A stretch of DNA of 45,695 bases from contig JAPLEJ010000029.1 of NCBI GenBank assembly GCA_026391435.1, forward strand, positions 1 through 45,695, given 5' to 3'. A model generated the notes under the pieces. That model was not told where the DNA came from and ran no database searches. It worked only from the letters and a program-made list of their open reading frames with translations. Origin of the DNA: Bacteroidota bacterium (GTDB taxonomy: Bacteria > Bacteroidota > Bacteroidia > Chitinophagales > Chitinophagaceae). The stretch's first letter is position 1, and the number at the start of each line of letters is the position of its first letter. Positions 24,094 to 32,564 of the stretch are shown here, in pieces. The translations under genes and the position numbers were made by a program.

Positions 24094-25727
24094 TGAGAAA
24101 ACTAATTACAGCCGCTCTATTTTTTGTTTGTCCATTTATATCTAAAGCGGACAACTACCCTGTCAATAAAAATATTGATGTAAAACATTATTCCTTTCAG
24201 CTTAGTTTATCGGATGATAATAATGAAATTAAAGGAACTACGAATGTCACCCTTACTTTTAAACAAGCAGGTGCTCAAAATTTTCGTTTAGATCTTATTA
24301 ACAAAACAACAGCAAGACAGGATAAAGGAATGACCATTGATGCGATTACTTTAGGAAATGTAAATGTGTCCTTTACACACCTAAATGATGAAGTAATGAT
24401 CACTACACCTAATGCTGTCGCTGCCAATGAAACTTTAACTTTTACCATTCAATACCATGGAATTCCATTTGATGGTTTAAGAATTGGGGCCACTAAATTA
24501 GGAGACCGTAGTTTTTTTAATGAAAACTGGCCTAATAGAGGAAGGCATTGGTTGCCCATCATTGATCATCCACACGACAAAGCCACATCTGAATTTATTG
24601 TCACTGCTCCTTCTCATTACAAAGTGGTTTCAAATGGCTTACTATTAGAAGAATCAGATTTAGGAAATAATAAAAGATTGACGCATTGGAAACAATCAGT
24701 ACCGGTCTCATCTTGGTTATTTGTGTTAGGCGTTGCTGATTTTGCTGTGAAATATGTAGATGACTTTAGAGGGAAATCTATTCAAACCTGGGTGTATTCA
24801 AAAAATAGAGAAGCGGGGTTTTATGATTTCGATGAGCCTACTAAAAAAGTGTTGGAATTTTATTCAAATTATGTTGGCCCCTATGCTTATGAAAAATTAG
24901 CAAACATCCAAACGCCTAGCGTGAATGGTGGAATGGAAACTTCATCTGCTATTTTTTATGGTGAGGATTTAGTCAATGGTAAAAGAGATGAACGCACTAG
25001 AAATGTGGTGATCCATGAGATTGCCCATCAATGGTTTGGAAACGCAGTTACAGAAACAAGTTGGGATGACGCATGGCTGAGTGAGGGTTTTGCCACTTTT
25101 TTTACATTAAGATTTATTGAGAATGCATATGGGATAGAAGAGTACAATAAAGGAATTATCAAAGCAAGAAAAGCAGTCTTGGACATGTCGGTTAAAATGC
25201 CTGATTTTAGTATTGTAAGTCCTAGAACTGCCGAAAAAGAACAAGTAACAAGCGGACTCACTTATCAAAAAGGGGCCTGGATTTTACATATGCTTAGAAA
25301 TTTAATGGGAGAAACTAATTTCCATAAAGGCATTCAATCTTATTATGCTCAATTTTATAATGCCAATGCCACTACCGATGATTTTAGATTGGCTATGGAA
25401 AAAGCTTCCGGATTAGATTTGAAATTATTTTTTAAGCAATGGCTATACCAACCCATCAATCCAAAAATAAATGCACAATGGGAATACGATGCAGCCAATA
25501 AAAAAATGACCATACAATTAGAACAAACACAGGCTGGAGATATGTTATTTAATGTTCCCGTTGAAATAGGATATTACAAAAAAGGAAGTACCCAACCTAC
25601 GCTGTTAAAAATGAATCTTTCTAAAAAACAACAAACCCAAAGTTTTGTAGTGAACGAAGCTCCTGAAAAAATGGAATTTGATCCTAGAAATGTATTGCTC
25701 AGCAATACCACTTTTACAAAAAAATAA
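24093..25727 (+). CDS. Secreted M1-family zinc metallopeptidase (second of tandem pair)
   Basis: A 544-residue M1 peptidase with a signal peptide (about 1-19, LITAALFFVCPFISKA). Motifs are GGMETSS (279-285; the GAMEN-type Asn is Thr here), H308-E-I-A-H312 with E331 18 residues on (WLSEGFATFF), and the catalytic Tyr in TYQKGAW near 390. Like its neighbour it lacks the long C-terminal helical domain. The two share family and order but have clearly diverged in sequence (HEYAHEWW against HEIAHQWF), so the duplication is old or they were assembled separately. It is followed 18 bases later by a sulfatase. Confidence 0.93.
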   Translation: MRKLITAALFFVCPFISKADNYPVNKNIDVKHYSFQLSLSDDNNEIKGTTNVTLTFKQAGAQNFRLDLINKTTARQDKGMTIDAITLGNVNVSFTHLNDEVMITTPNAVAANETLTFTIQYHGIPFDGLRIGATKLGDRSFFNENWPNRGRHWLPIIDHPHDKATSEFIVTAPSHYKVVSNGLLLEESDLGNNKRLTHWKQSVPVSSWLFVLGVADFAVKYVDDFRGKSIQTWVYSKNREAGFYDFDEPTKKVLEFYSNYVGPYAYEKLANIQTPSVNGGMETSSAIFYGEDLVNGKRDERTRNVVIHEIAHQWFGNAVTETSWDDAWLSEGFATFFTLRFIENAYGIEEYNKGIIKARKAVLDMSVKMPDFSIVSPRTAEKEQVTSGLTYQKGAWILHMLRNLMGETNFHKGIQSYYAQFYNANATTDDFRLAMEKASGLDLKLFFKQWLYQPINPKINAQWEYDAANKKMTIQLEQTQAGDMLFNVPVEIGYYKKGSTQPTLLKMNLSKKQQTQSFVVNEAPEKMEFDPRNVLLSNTTFTKK

Positions 25728-25745
25728 GTTGTTGCCATTTTTATT

Positions 25746-27248
25746 ATGATAAAAAAAGTAGTTACGATTTTATGTTTTGCTTTAAGTATTACATGCTTAA
25801 ATGCACAAACAATTAAACGACCTAACATTATTTTATTTTTAGTAGATGATATGGGTTGGATGGACAGTGCCGTTCCATTTGGTGATAGCGTTTACGCACT
25901 CAATAAAATATTTACCACACCCAATATGCAATTATTGGCAAAGGAGGGCGTAAAATTCACGAATGCATATGCCACCCCTGTTTGTACGCCGACTCGAACT
26001 AGTATTTTAACTGGAATGAATGCGACAAGACATGGTGTGACCAATTGGACTTCACCTGTTAAAAATAATTCTACCGATGCCATTGACGATCAATTTACTG
26101 GCGCGAATTGGAATATGAATGGTGTAAATATTGATTCAATCACCACTTATCCTCAGCTTTTAAAACAAGCAGGATATTATACCATTCATGTTGGTAAAGC
26201 CCATTGGGGCCCAGCTGGAACACCAATGTCCAATCCTTTGAACTTAGGATATATGGTGAATATTGCAGGTCATGCAGCAGGTCATCCGCAAAGTTATTAC
26301 GGGATGGATAATTATGGAAATATACCCAATAAAACATCCTATCAAGCGGTTCCAGATTTATCCAACTACCATGGAACAGATACCAATCTAACTGAAGCAC
26401 TTACATTAGAAGCAATCAAAAGTTTAGAAGCCCCCATTCGTTTAAAAATTCCATTTTATTTAAACATGGCGCATTATGCAGTGCATGTTCCCATACAACC
26501 CGATGTTCGATTTTATCAATCCTATTTGGAGAAAGGTTTAGATACGGCTAATGCAAAATACGCAAGTATGGTCGCTTCTATGGATAAAAGCTTGGGTGAT
26601 ATCATGAAATTTCTTACTGCAAAAAATATTGCTAATAATACCATCATCATTTTCATGAGTGATAATGGTGGATTAAGTTTAAGTGGAGCAAGAGGCCCCA
26701 AATCGCATGTACAAAATCTTCCACTGCGAGCAGGAAAAGGTTCGTTGTATGAAGGAGGTATTCGAGTACCCATGATTGTAAAATGGCCCAAGATTGCAAA
26801 ACCCAATACTAAAAATAATCAATACATCATTGCAGAGGATTTTTTTCCTAGTATTTTAGAAATGGCGGGGTTATCCCAAACCACTACCCTGCAAAAGGTG
26901 GATGGAAAAAGTTTTGTTCCTTATTTAAAAAATCAAAATTTAACCGACAGCAATCGTTATTTAATTTGGCATTATCCTAATAAATGGATTGATGAAGATG
27001 GGCCTGCTATTAATTATACTTCGGCTGTTCGTAAAGGAAATTGGAAGTTGATTTATAATTTAAGAAATGGGCATACATCACTTTATAATTTAGCGAATGA
27101 TTTGGGAGAGTACAATGATATCTCTAAAAATAATCCCCTCATAACAAAACAACTTACCCTATATTTGAAACAGACCCTTGAAAAAAATAAATCACCTATG
27201 CCCTTTTATAAGTCAAATTCAAAGAAGGTAGAAATATTAATAGATTAA
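25746..27248 (+). CDS. Secreted type I sulfatase
   Basis: A 500-residue formylglycine sulfatase with a signal peptide (about 1-20). Metal-binding DD of FLVDDMGWMD is at 34-35. The maturation motif is C80-T-P-T-R84 (CxPxR), where Cys is oxidised to formylglycine; no maturase gene is in the window. GKAHWG, a later MSDNGG metal site and KGSLYEGGIRVPMIVKWP complete the family. It would remove sulfate esters from glycans or aryl sulfates outside the cytoplasm. It follows the M1 pair closely (18 bases) and precedes the O-antigen-ligase-like gene by 22, so a four-gene unit is possible. The substrate is unknown. Confidence 0.93.
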   Translation: MIKKVVTILCFALSITCLNAQTIKRPNIILFLVDDMGWMDSAVPFGDSVYALNKIFTTPNMQLLAKEGVKFTNAYATPVCTPTRTSILTGMNATRHGVTNWTSPVKNNSTDAIDDQFTGANWNMNGVNIDSITTYPQLLKQAGYYTIHVGKAHWGPAGTPMSNPLNLGYMVNIAGHAAGHPQSYYGMDNYGNIPNKTSYQAVPDLSNYHGTDTNLTEALTLEAIKSLEAPIRLKIPFYLNMAHYAVHVPIQPDVRFYQSYLEKGLDTANAKYASMVASMDKSLGDIMKFLTAKNIANNTIIIFMSDNGGLSLSGARGPKSHVQNLPLRAGKGSLYEGGIRVPMIVKWPKIAKPNTKNNQYIIAEDFFPSILEMAGLSQTTTLQKVDGKSFVPYLKNQNLTDSNRYLIWHYPNKWIDEDGPAINYTSAVRKGNWKLIYNLRNGHTSLYNLANDLGEYNDISKNNPLITKQLTLYLKQTLEKNKSPMPFYKSNSKKVEILID

Positions 27249-27270
27249 CTATACACTCTTAAAAAAATAC

Positions 27271-29613
27271 ATGAACATTAAAGACGATAAAGGTTTGATT
27301 GGCTCCATTATTACGGTACTATATTTAATGGTACATTTTGTTTCTGATTTTGGTGGCGCAGATGTGATGGGAGCTCAATGGCTATATACTAGCACCCTAG
27401 ATTTAGTCGTTTTGTTGTATCTGTTTTTAAATAGAAATACATACAAAGAAGCATTAACGTCCATATTTAATTACAAATTCACCCTCCTATTTTCATTATT
27501 AGTATTATGGGCAATTGGATCTTACTTTTATGCGATTAACCCCACTGAAACTTTAGTTACACTCGCAAGATTAATTTCAACCTATTTGTTATTTATTCAG
27601 GTCTCTATTTTATTTTACAAAAAAGATATAAAATATATATTCAATATTGTTTGTTTTGCCATTTCATTTATATTACTAGTAGATTCTTTTTATATTTTAA
27701 AAGGATTTTCTAGAAATATAGAAACCATGGATTTGGATGCCAATATTTTAAGCTTGTCAGGTAATCATGGAAATAAGAATGTGATGGCAGCAAGTTTACT
27801 GATCAAATTTCCATTTGTCCTTTGGTTAATCATCAACCATAAATCCTTCATAAAAATAATTAATATTGGCGTTTTGTTTTTTGGGGTGGTCGCCTTATTT
27901 ATTTTGAATACAAGATCTACTTATGTAGGATTAGGTATCATATTTTTAATTTATTCTATATCTACGATACTATTTATAGGTATAAATAATAAAATAAAAG
28001 CAGCATTGCAAGTAGCCTATTTTTTAGGCCCAATCCTCATTGGATTATTTGTTGCCAATTTACTTTTAGCCAATGCTGTTGAACTTCAAGGATATCAAGG
28101 GGGTTACGGTACCGTTACAAAAAGAGCGGGTGATATTACTATCCAAAGTGAACAAGGAAGTCGAATCCATTTGTGGAAAAGTGCTATAGATTATGCAATT
28201 AAGCACCCTTTTGTTGGTGCTGGTTATGGTAATTGGAAGTTAGCTTCTATTCCATATGAAAAAGAGTTTACCAATGACTTATTTGTTCCCTATCATTGCC
28301 ACAATGATTTCATTGAAATGTTTGCAGATTTGGGCGTCGTTGGAGGTATCACTTTTGGGTTCATGTTTTTATTAGTACCCATTTTCACTATTAAAATGTG
28401 GCGAAAAAGCGAATTCAAACCCTATCATTTAACTGCTACTATCTCTTTCATGGCTGTTACTTGTTATGCAGTGGATGCGTTTTTAAACTTCCCTGCCGAA
28501 CGAACAGCAATGCAAACCATATTGGCTGTTTCAGCAGCATTCGTTTTTTTACCTATCAGTCATATATGTAAAACAAAAACCTCGAGTGGCATTTTAAATA
28601 AAACTGTTCCGGTAATCTTCTATTTTATTTCATTATTATTAATCATACCCTCTATCTATATTGCAAAACAAACTTATGATTCTTTAAAAATTCAAAAGTA
28701 TGTTATGGGCGAAATAGATACTGATCCCAAAATGGCATTGGAAGAGGTAAAATCTTCCTTTCCTGCTATACCTAATTTGTCCACCTCTACCCTTCCTATT
28801 AAAGGACTCATTGCCCGATATGAATTTAGAGACAAACATTATGAGGAAGCTTTGCGATTATTAAATGAAAGTGAAAACGACAATCCTTATTTACACTATA
28901 ATGATTTTATAAGAACTGCGGTGTATGCTGACAAACAAAAATTTGATAGCGTTGCTATTTATGCAAAAAGAGCATTTTATAATTGGCCAAGAGCAACCAG
29001 CTATTATAAAAATATTATGTTTAGTTCTACCAAAAATGAAGACACGATAGAAATCAAAAAAGCATATAATTTATACAAAAAATACCGACCTGGTGCTGTA
29101 GCCAATGCGCAATACCTGCTTGCATTATATGAGGTAAAAGGAACTATTGATTATAATATGATGAACTTACTAGATTCAACGAATGCTAGATATCCAATGG
29201 ACAGTGCCATTTTAGCAACTGTGAATAGTATTTTTTCAAGAAACAAATCGGGTATTAAAAGCACAGATGTGTTAACTAATTTATTAAACAACGGTGTTGC
29301 TGCTTTCACAAAACGTCAATATATGAAAGCAGCACAGTTTTATTTACAAGCTGCACAATTGGATCCTACCAACTATACGCATTATGAAAATGCAGGTATA
29401 AGTTATTATTCCGGAGGCGAATTTGTAAAAGCAATTCCTTATTTTGAGAAAGCGGTTCAATTTTCCAATGCGACTACAGGTAAATCTGAATTTTTTATGG
29501 CAATGAGTTATATCGCACTAGGAAAAAAGAAACAAATATGTACTCCATTGATTACTGCAAAGAGAAAAGGATATACGGTGGTGGATAGTTATTTGAGGCA
29601 ATATTGTAAGTAA
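27271..29613 (+). CDS. O-antigen ligase/polymerase (Wzy_C) family protein with TPR tail
   Basis: A 780-residue membrane protein. About a dozen transmembrane segments occupy 8-450. The family's large periplasmic loop includes EQGSRIHLWKSAIDYAIKHP and GAGYGNWK, then HCHNDFIEMFADLGVVGG with the histidine typical of WaaL/Wzy_C. A soluble C-terminal third (about 490-780) contains tetratricopeptide-like repeats (AFTKRQYMKAAQFYLQAAQL, NYTHYENAGISYYSGGEF). It should transfer or polymerise lipid-linked glycans, or glycosylate proteins, at the outer face of the inner membrane. Two glycosyltransferases and heptose genes lie 2-5 kb downstream. Transcription probably ends in the GC-rich gap that follows. 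Confidence 0.87.
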   Translation: MNIKDDKGLIGSIITVLYLMVHFVSDFGGADVMGAQWLYTSTLDLVVLLYLFLNRNTYKEALTSIFNYKFTLLFSLLVLWAIGSYFYAINPTETLVTLARLISTYLLFIQVSILFYKKDIKYIFNIVCFAISFILLVDSFYILKGFSRNIETMDLDANILSLSGNHGNKNVMAASLLIKFPFVLWLIINHKSFIKIINIGVLFFGVVALFILNTRSTYVGLGIIFLIYSISTILFIGINNKIKAALQVAYFLGPILIGLFVANLLLANAVELQGYQGGYGTVTKRAGDITIQSEQGSRIHLWKSAIDYAIKHPFVGAGYGNWKLASIPYEKEFTNDLFVPYHCHNDFIEMFADLGVVGGITFGFMFLLVPIFTIKMWRKSEFKPYHLTATISFMAVTCYAVDAFLNFPAERTAMQTILAVSAAFVFLPISHICKTKTSSGILNKTVPVIFYFISLLLIIPSIYIAKQTYDSLKIQKYVMGEIDTDPKMALEEVKSSFPAIPNLSTSTLPIKGLIARYEFRDKHYEEALRLLNESENDNPYLHYNDFIRTAVYADKQKFDSVAIYAKRAFYNWPRATSYYKNIMFSSTKNEDTIEIKKAYNLYKKYRPGAVANAQYLLALYEVKGTIDYNMMNLLDSTNARYPMDSAILATVNSIFSRNKSGIKSTDVLTNLLNNGVAAFTKRQYMKAAQFYLQAAQLDPTNYTHYENAGISYYSGGEFVKAIPYFEKAVQFSNATTGKSEFFMAMSYIALGKKKQICTPLITAKRKGYTVVDSYLRQYCK

Positions 29614-29809
29614 GGATTGCCGTCGCGCTACTCCCGAGACCTCGGGACTACCACCCGATATATATAGACGAACCCCTCGAATTAATAAATCACCCCCCCT
29701 TTAAAGTAGGATAATGCGCTATTTACAGCTAAAATGACATGATTTCGGGTGTAAATATAATCCTAAATAGAAAAATCGGGGTATATTGCATCAAAATTTT
29801 ACAGACCCG
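29614..29809. other. GC-rich palindromic intergenic element
   Basis: A 196-base gap whose first ~90 bases are roughly half G+C, in contrast to the AT-rich surroundings. It contains the palindrome at 29632-29647, a run of seven C at 29693-29699 and, further on, arms ATTTACA/TGTAAAT about 21 bases apart. I find no open frame. It looks like an interspersed repeat or terminator-like element, inserted before the dihydroorotase-like gene. Confidence 0.5.
29632..29647. repeat. GC-rich palindrome TCCCGAG-AC-CTCGGGA
   Basis: Perfect 7-base inverted arms with a 2-base centre, flanked by TAC and CTAC. There is no T-run after it, so it is not a classic terminator. REP-like repeat or protein-binding site are alternatives. 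Confidence 0.6.
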
Positions 29810-31072
29810 ATGACCATTCTTCTAAGTCAAGTTAAAATTGCAGATACGAGGTCCCCTTTTAATGGGTTGGTTAAGGATATTTTAATCAAAGACCACACCA
29901 TCATTTCCATCACAGATCATTACAAAGGCGAAGCTGATCAAGTTATTGATTCCAAAAACCATATAATAACACCGGGATTTGTAGATCCCTTTGTACATTT
30001 TTGTGATCCAGGATTTGAACATAGAGAAACTTTAACAACAGGTTCTAATGCAGCCATCCAAGGTGGATTTACTACTGTATTTGTGATACCAAATACAACT
30101 CCTGTTATTGACAACAAATCACAGGTTACTTACATTAAACAACATAGTCAAGATTTACCTATTCATATTTTACCCATTGGCGCCTTATCTAAAAAATTGG
30201 AAGGAAAGGATTTAGCTGAAATGATTGACATGCATTCGAATGGTGCGGTCGCTTTTAGTGATGGATTATATCCAGTACAATCTACCCTACTATTTTTAAA
30301 AGCACTCCAATATGTAAAATCTTTTGATGGTGTTGTAATTCAAATGCCCATTGACAAAAGTTTGGGAAGCTTAGGCTTAATGAATGAAGGTATCCTTTCA
30401 ACTAAGTTAGGTTTACCAGGTATCCCAGCCATCGCCGAAGAATTAATCATCTCAAGAGATATTGAACTTTTAAAATATACTCAATCTCAATTACATATCA
30501 CAGGGGTGAGTACTGCAAAGGGAATTGAACTTATTAGAGCAGCGAAAAAGGAAGGTTTAAGAATCACATGTAGCGTTACGCCTTATCATTTATATTTTAC
30601 TGAAGAAGATTTAAAAGACTACGATACACTTTTAAAAGTATTCCCTCCCTTAAGAACCAAGCTAGACCAAAAAGCTTTGTTCAAAGCAATTGAAGATGGG
30701 ACAGTTGATTGTATCAGCTCTCATCATATGCCACAAGATTGGGATGCAAAAACCATCGAATTTGAAAATGCAAAAGCAGGAATCGCTAGTATCGAAACCA
30801 GTTTTGCAACTATTCATCAACTGTTTCCAAAATTAACAGAAAACAGAATTGCTGAATTATTTTCAATCAATGCAAGGTCTATATTCAAATTAGACAACCA
30901 AGGCATTACAGAAGGAGCCATTGCCGACTTGACATGGTTTAGTAAAACTGAGACTACGCTTCTATCTCAAAAAGAGTCAAAAAGTAAATCAGCTAATTCT
31001 CCTTTTTGGAATATCAAATTAACAGGGAAAATAAAGGGAACCTATAGCAAAGGAACTTTGCATTTAAATTAA
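29810..31072 (+). CDS. Dihydroorotase-like protein lacking catalytic metal ligands
   Basis: A 420-residue amidohydrolase-fold protein clearly homologous to class I dihydroorotase (PGFVDPFVHF, QGGFTTVFVIPNT, MNEGILSTKLGLPGIPAIAE, GVSTAKGIELIRAAKKEG). Almost every active-site ligand is replaced: the D-x-H-x-H metal motif is D59-P-F61-V-H63; HAED is QMPID near 178-182; the His of ICHVS is lost in HITGVS (231-232); and the catalytic Asp of TDHAP is His305 in SSHHMP. It resembles the non-catalytic PyrC'/PyrX paralogues that stabilise aspartate carbamoyltransferase. ATG 29810 is preferred over TTG 29786. It heads a group with DUF4199 and glycosyltransferases. Confidence 0.88.
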   Translation: MTILLSQVKIADTRSPFNGLVKDILIKDHTIISITDHYKGEADQVIDSKNHIITPGFVDPFVHFCDPGFEHRETLTTGSNAAIQGGFTTVFVIPNTTPVIDNKSQVTYIKQHSQDLPIHILPIGALSKKLEGKDLAEMIDMHSNGAVAFSDGLYPVQSTLLFLKALQYVKSFDGVVIQMPIDKSLGSLGLMNEGILSTKLGLPGIPAIAEELIISRDIELLKYTQSQLHITGVSTAKGIELIRAAKKEGLRITCSVTPYHLYFTEEDLKDYDTLLKVFPPLRTKLDQKALFKAIEDGTVDCISSHHMPQDWDAKTIEFENAKAGIASIETSFATIHQLFPKLTENRIAELFSINARSIFKLDNQGITEGAIADLTWFSKTETTLLSQKESKSKSANSPFWNIKLTGKIKGTYSKGTLHLN

Positions 31073-31091
31073 TATCAAATAAATAAAAATC

Positions 31092-31613
31092 ATGGAGAAT
31101 AAAATTACTTCTCATATTGTGAAGGGATCTATACTAAGTGGCATTGCTGTTTTAATGAGCATTATAGTAAACGTCTTTAATTTATATGAAGTTTCTTGGT
31201 TTAACTATATAAATTATGCCATAATGATTGGCGGGTTAATCTACAGTTGTATTTTATTTGCTAACGAGAACGATAACAAAGTAAGTTTTGGCAATATTTT
31301 TGCACATGGATTTAAAACAACTTCAGTTATTATCGTAATTACCGTTATTTATACAGTCTTATCATTGAAATTATTATTTCCTGATATGCAAGATAAAATC
31401 TTAGAGATATCAAGAAAAAAGATGGCTGAAAATCCTCAAATGACCGACGAAATGATCGAACAAGCCATTTCAATGACTAAGAAATTCTTTATGCCATTCG
31501 CCATAGGTGGTGCTATCATTGGAACTGGCTTTATAGGTGCTATATCCTCTTTAATTGGTGCTGGTGTTGCCAAAAAAGTACCTGCTGATCCTTTTAGCGA
31601 ACCCACAGCTTAA
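31092..31613 (+). CDS. DUF4199 membrane protein
   Basis: A 173-residue protein of the Bacteroidota-specific DUF4199 family. Four hydrophobic segments are visible: about 11-30, 35-56, 75-95 and 135-160 (FAIGGAIIGTGFIGAISSLI). The conserved SFGNIFAHGFKTTSVIIVI is near 62-80. The function is unknown. It lies 19 bases after the dihydroorotase-like gene and nine before a GT2 glycosyltransferase, so it probably belongs to the surface-glycan operon. Confidence 0.85.
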   Translation: MENKITSHIVKGSILSGIAVLMSIIVNVFNLYEVSWFNYINYAIMIGGLIYSCILFANENDNKVSFGNIFAHGFKTTSVIIVITVIYTVLSLKLLFPDMQDKILEISRKKMAENPQMTDEMIEQAISMTKKFFMPFAIGGAIIGTGFIGAISSLIGAGVAKKVPADPFSEPTA

Positions 31614-31622
31614 AATATTTAT

Positions 31623-32564
31623 ATGCAAATTACAGTGGTTATCCCTCTATACAACGAAGCCGATTCCTTACCGGAATTAATGTCTTGGATTGATCGTGTA
31701 ATGCAAACAAATCAATTTACTTATGAAGTAATTATGGTTGATGACGGAAGCGATGATGCTAGTTGGGATACTATAACAACTTTAAGAAAACAATATTCAG
31801 CTTTAAAGGGAATTAAATTTCAAAGAAACTATGGTAAATCAGCTGCCTTAAATGAAGGATTTAAAGCAGCCCAAGGCGATATCGTTGTCACTATGGATGC
31901 TGATTTACAAGATTCACCTGAAGAGATTCCAGAATTTGTTGAAATGATCACTCAAAAAGGATACCATTTAGTGAGTGGTTGGAAAAAGAGAAGATACGAT
32001 AACACCTTTACTAAAAATATTCCTTCCAAAATATACAATGCTGTGGCACGTAAAAGCTCAGGTATTAAACTACATGATTTTAATTGCGGGATTAAAGCAT
32101 ATCAATTAAAAGTGGTTAAAAGCATTGAAGTATTTGGTGAAATGCATCGTTATATTCCTATTTTAGCAAAATGGGCTGGATTTAAAAAGATTGGAGAAAA
32201 AGTAGTGGTACATCAAGCTAGAAAGTACGGCAGCACTAAATTTGGATGGGAACGCTTTGTTAATGGATTCTTAGATTTAATGACCATTCAGTTTTTATCT
32301 AAGTTTGGCAAAAAACCAATGCAGTTTTTTGGACTTATCGGTACTTTATTTTTTATGATTGGTTTTATTTCATTTGGTTTTATTGTTACAGGAAAAATTT
32401 TAGATCCTAATTATACAGTTACCAATAAACCTAGTTTTTATATTGCACTTACTTCTATGATGGTCGGAATGCAATTATTCTTAGCAGGATTCATTGGAGA
32501 GTTAGTGAATAGAAATGCTTCTGAAAGAAATGTTTATTTAATTGAAGATAAACTAGGATGGTAA
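31623..32564 (+). CDS. Family 2 glycosyltransferase (polyprenyl-phosphate sugar type)
   Basis: A 313-residue inverting GT2. The GT-A nucleotide motifs are VVIPLYNEADSLPELMSW, MVDDGSDDASWDTI and the DxD-like MDADLQDSPEEIPE. The middle resembles dolichyl/undecaprenyl-phosphate transferases (GIKLHDFNCGIKAYQ, ARKYGSTKFGWERFVNGFLD). Two C-terminal membrane helices (about 237-262, 275-297) fit enzymes that load a sugar onto undecaprenyl phosphate at the inner face of the membrane. Its stop overlaps the next gene's start by seven bases, so the two glycosyltransferases are translationally coupled. Confidence 0.92.
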   Translation: MQITVVIPLYNEADSLPELMSWIDRVMQTNQFTYEVIMVDDGSDDASWDTITTLRKQYSALKGIKFQRNYGKSAALNEGFKAAQGDIVVTMDADLQDSPEEIPEFVEMITQKGYHLVSGWKKRRYDNTFTKNIPSKIYNAVARKSSGIKLHDFNCGIKAYQLKVVKSIEVFGEMHRYIPILAKWAGFKKIGEKVVVHQARKYGSTKFGWERFVNGFLDLMTIQFLSKFGKKPMQFFGLIGTLFFMIGFISFGFIVTGKILDPNYTVTNKPSFYIALTSMMVGMQLFLAGFIGELVNRNASERNVYLIEDKLGW

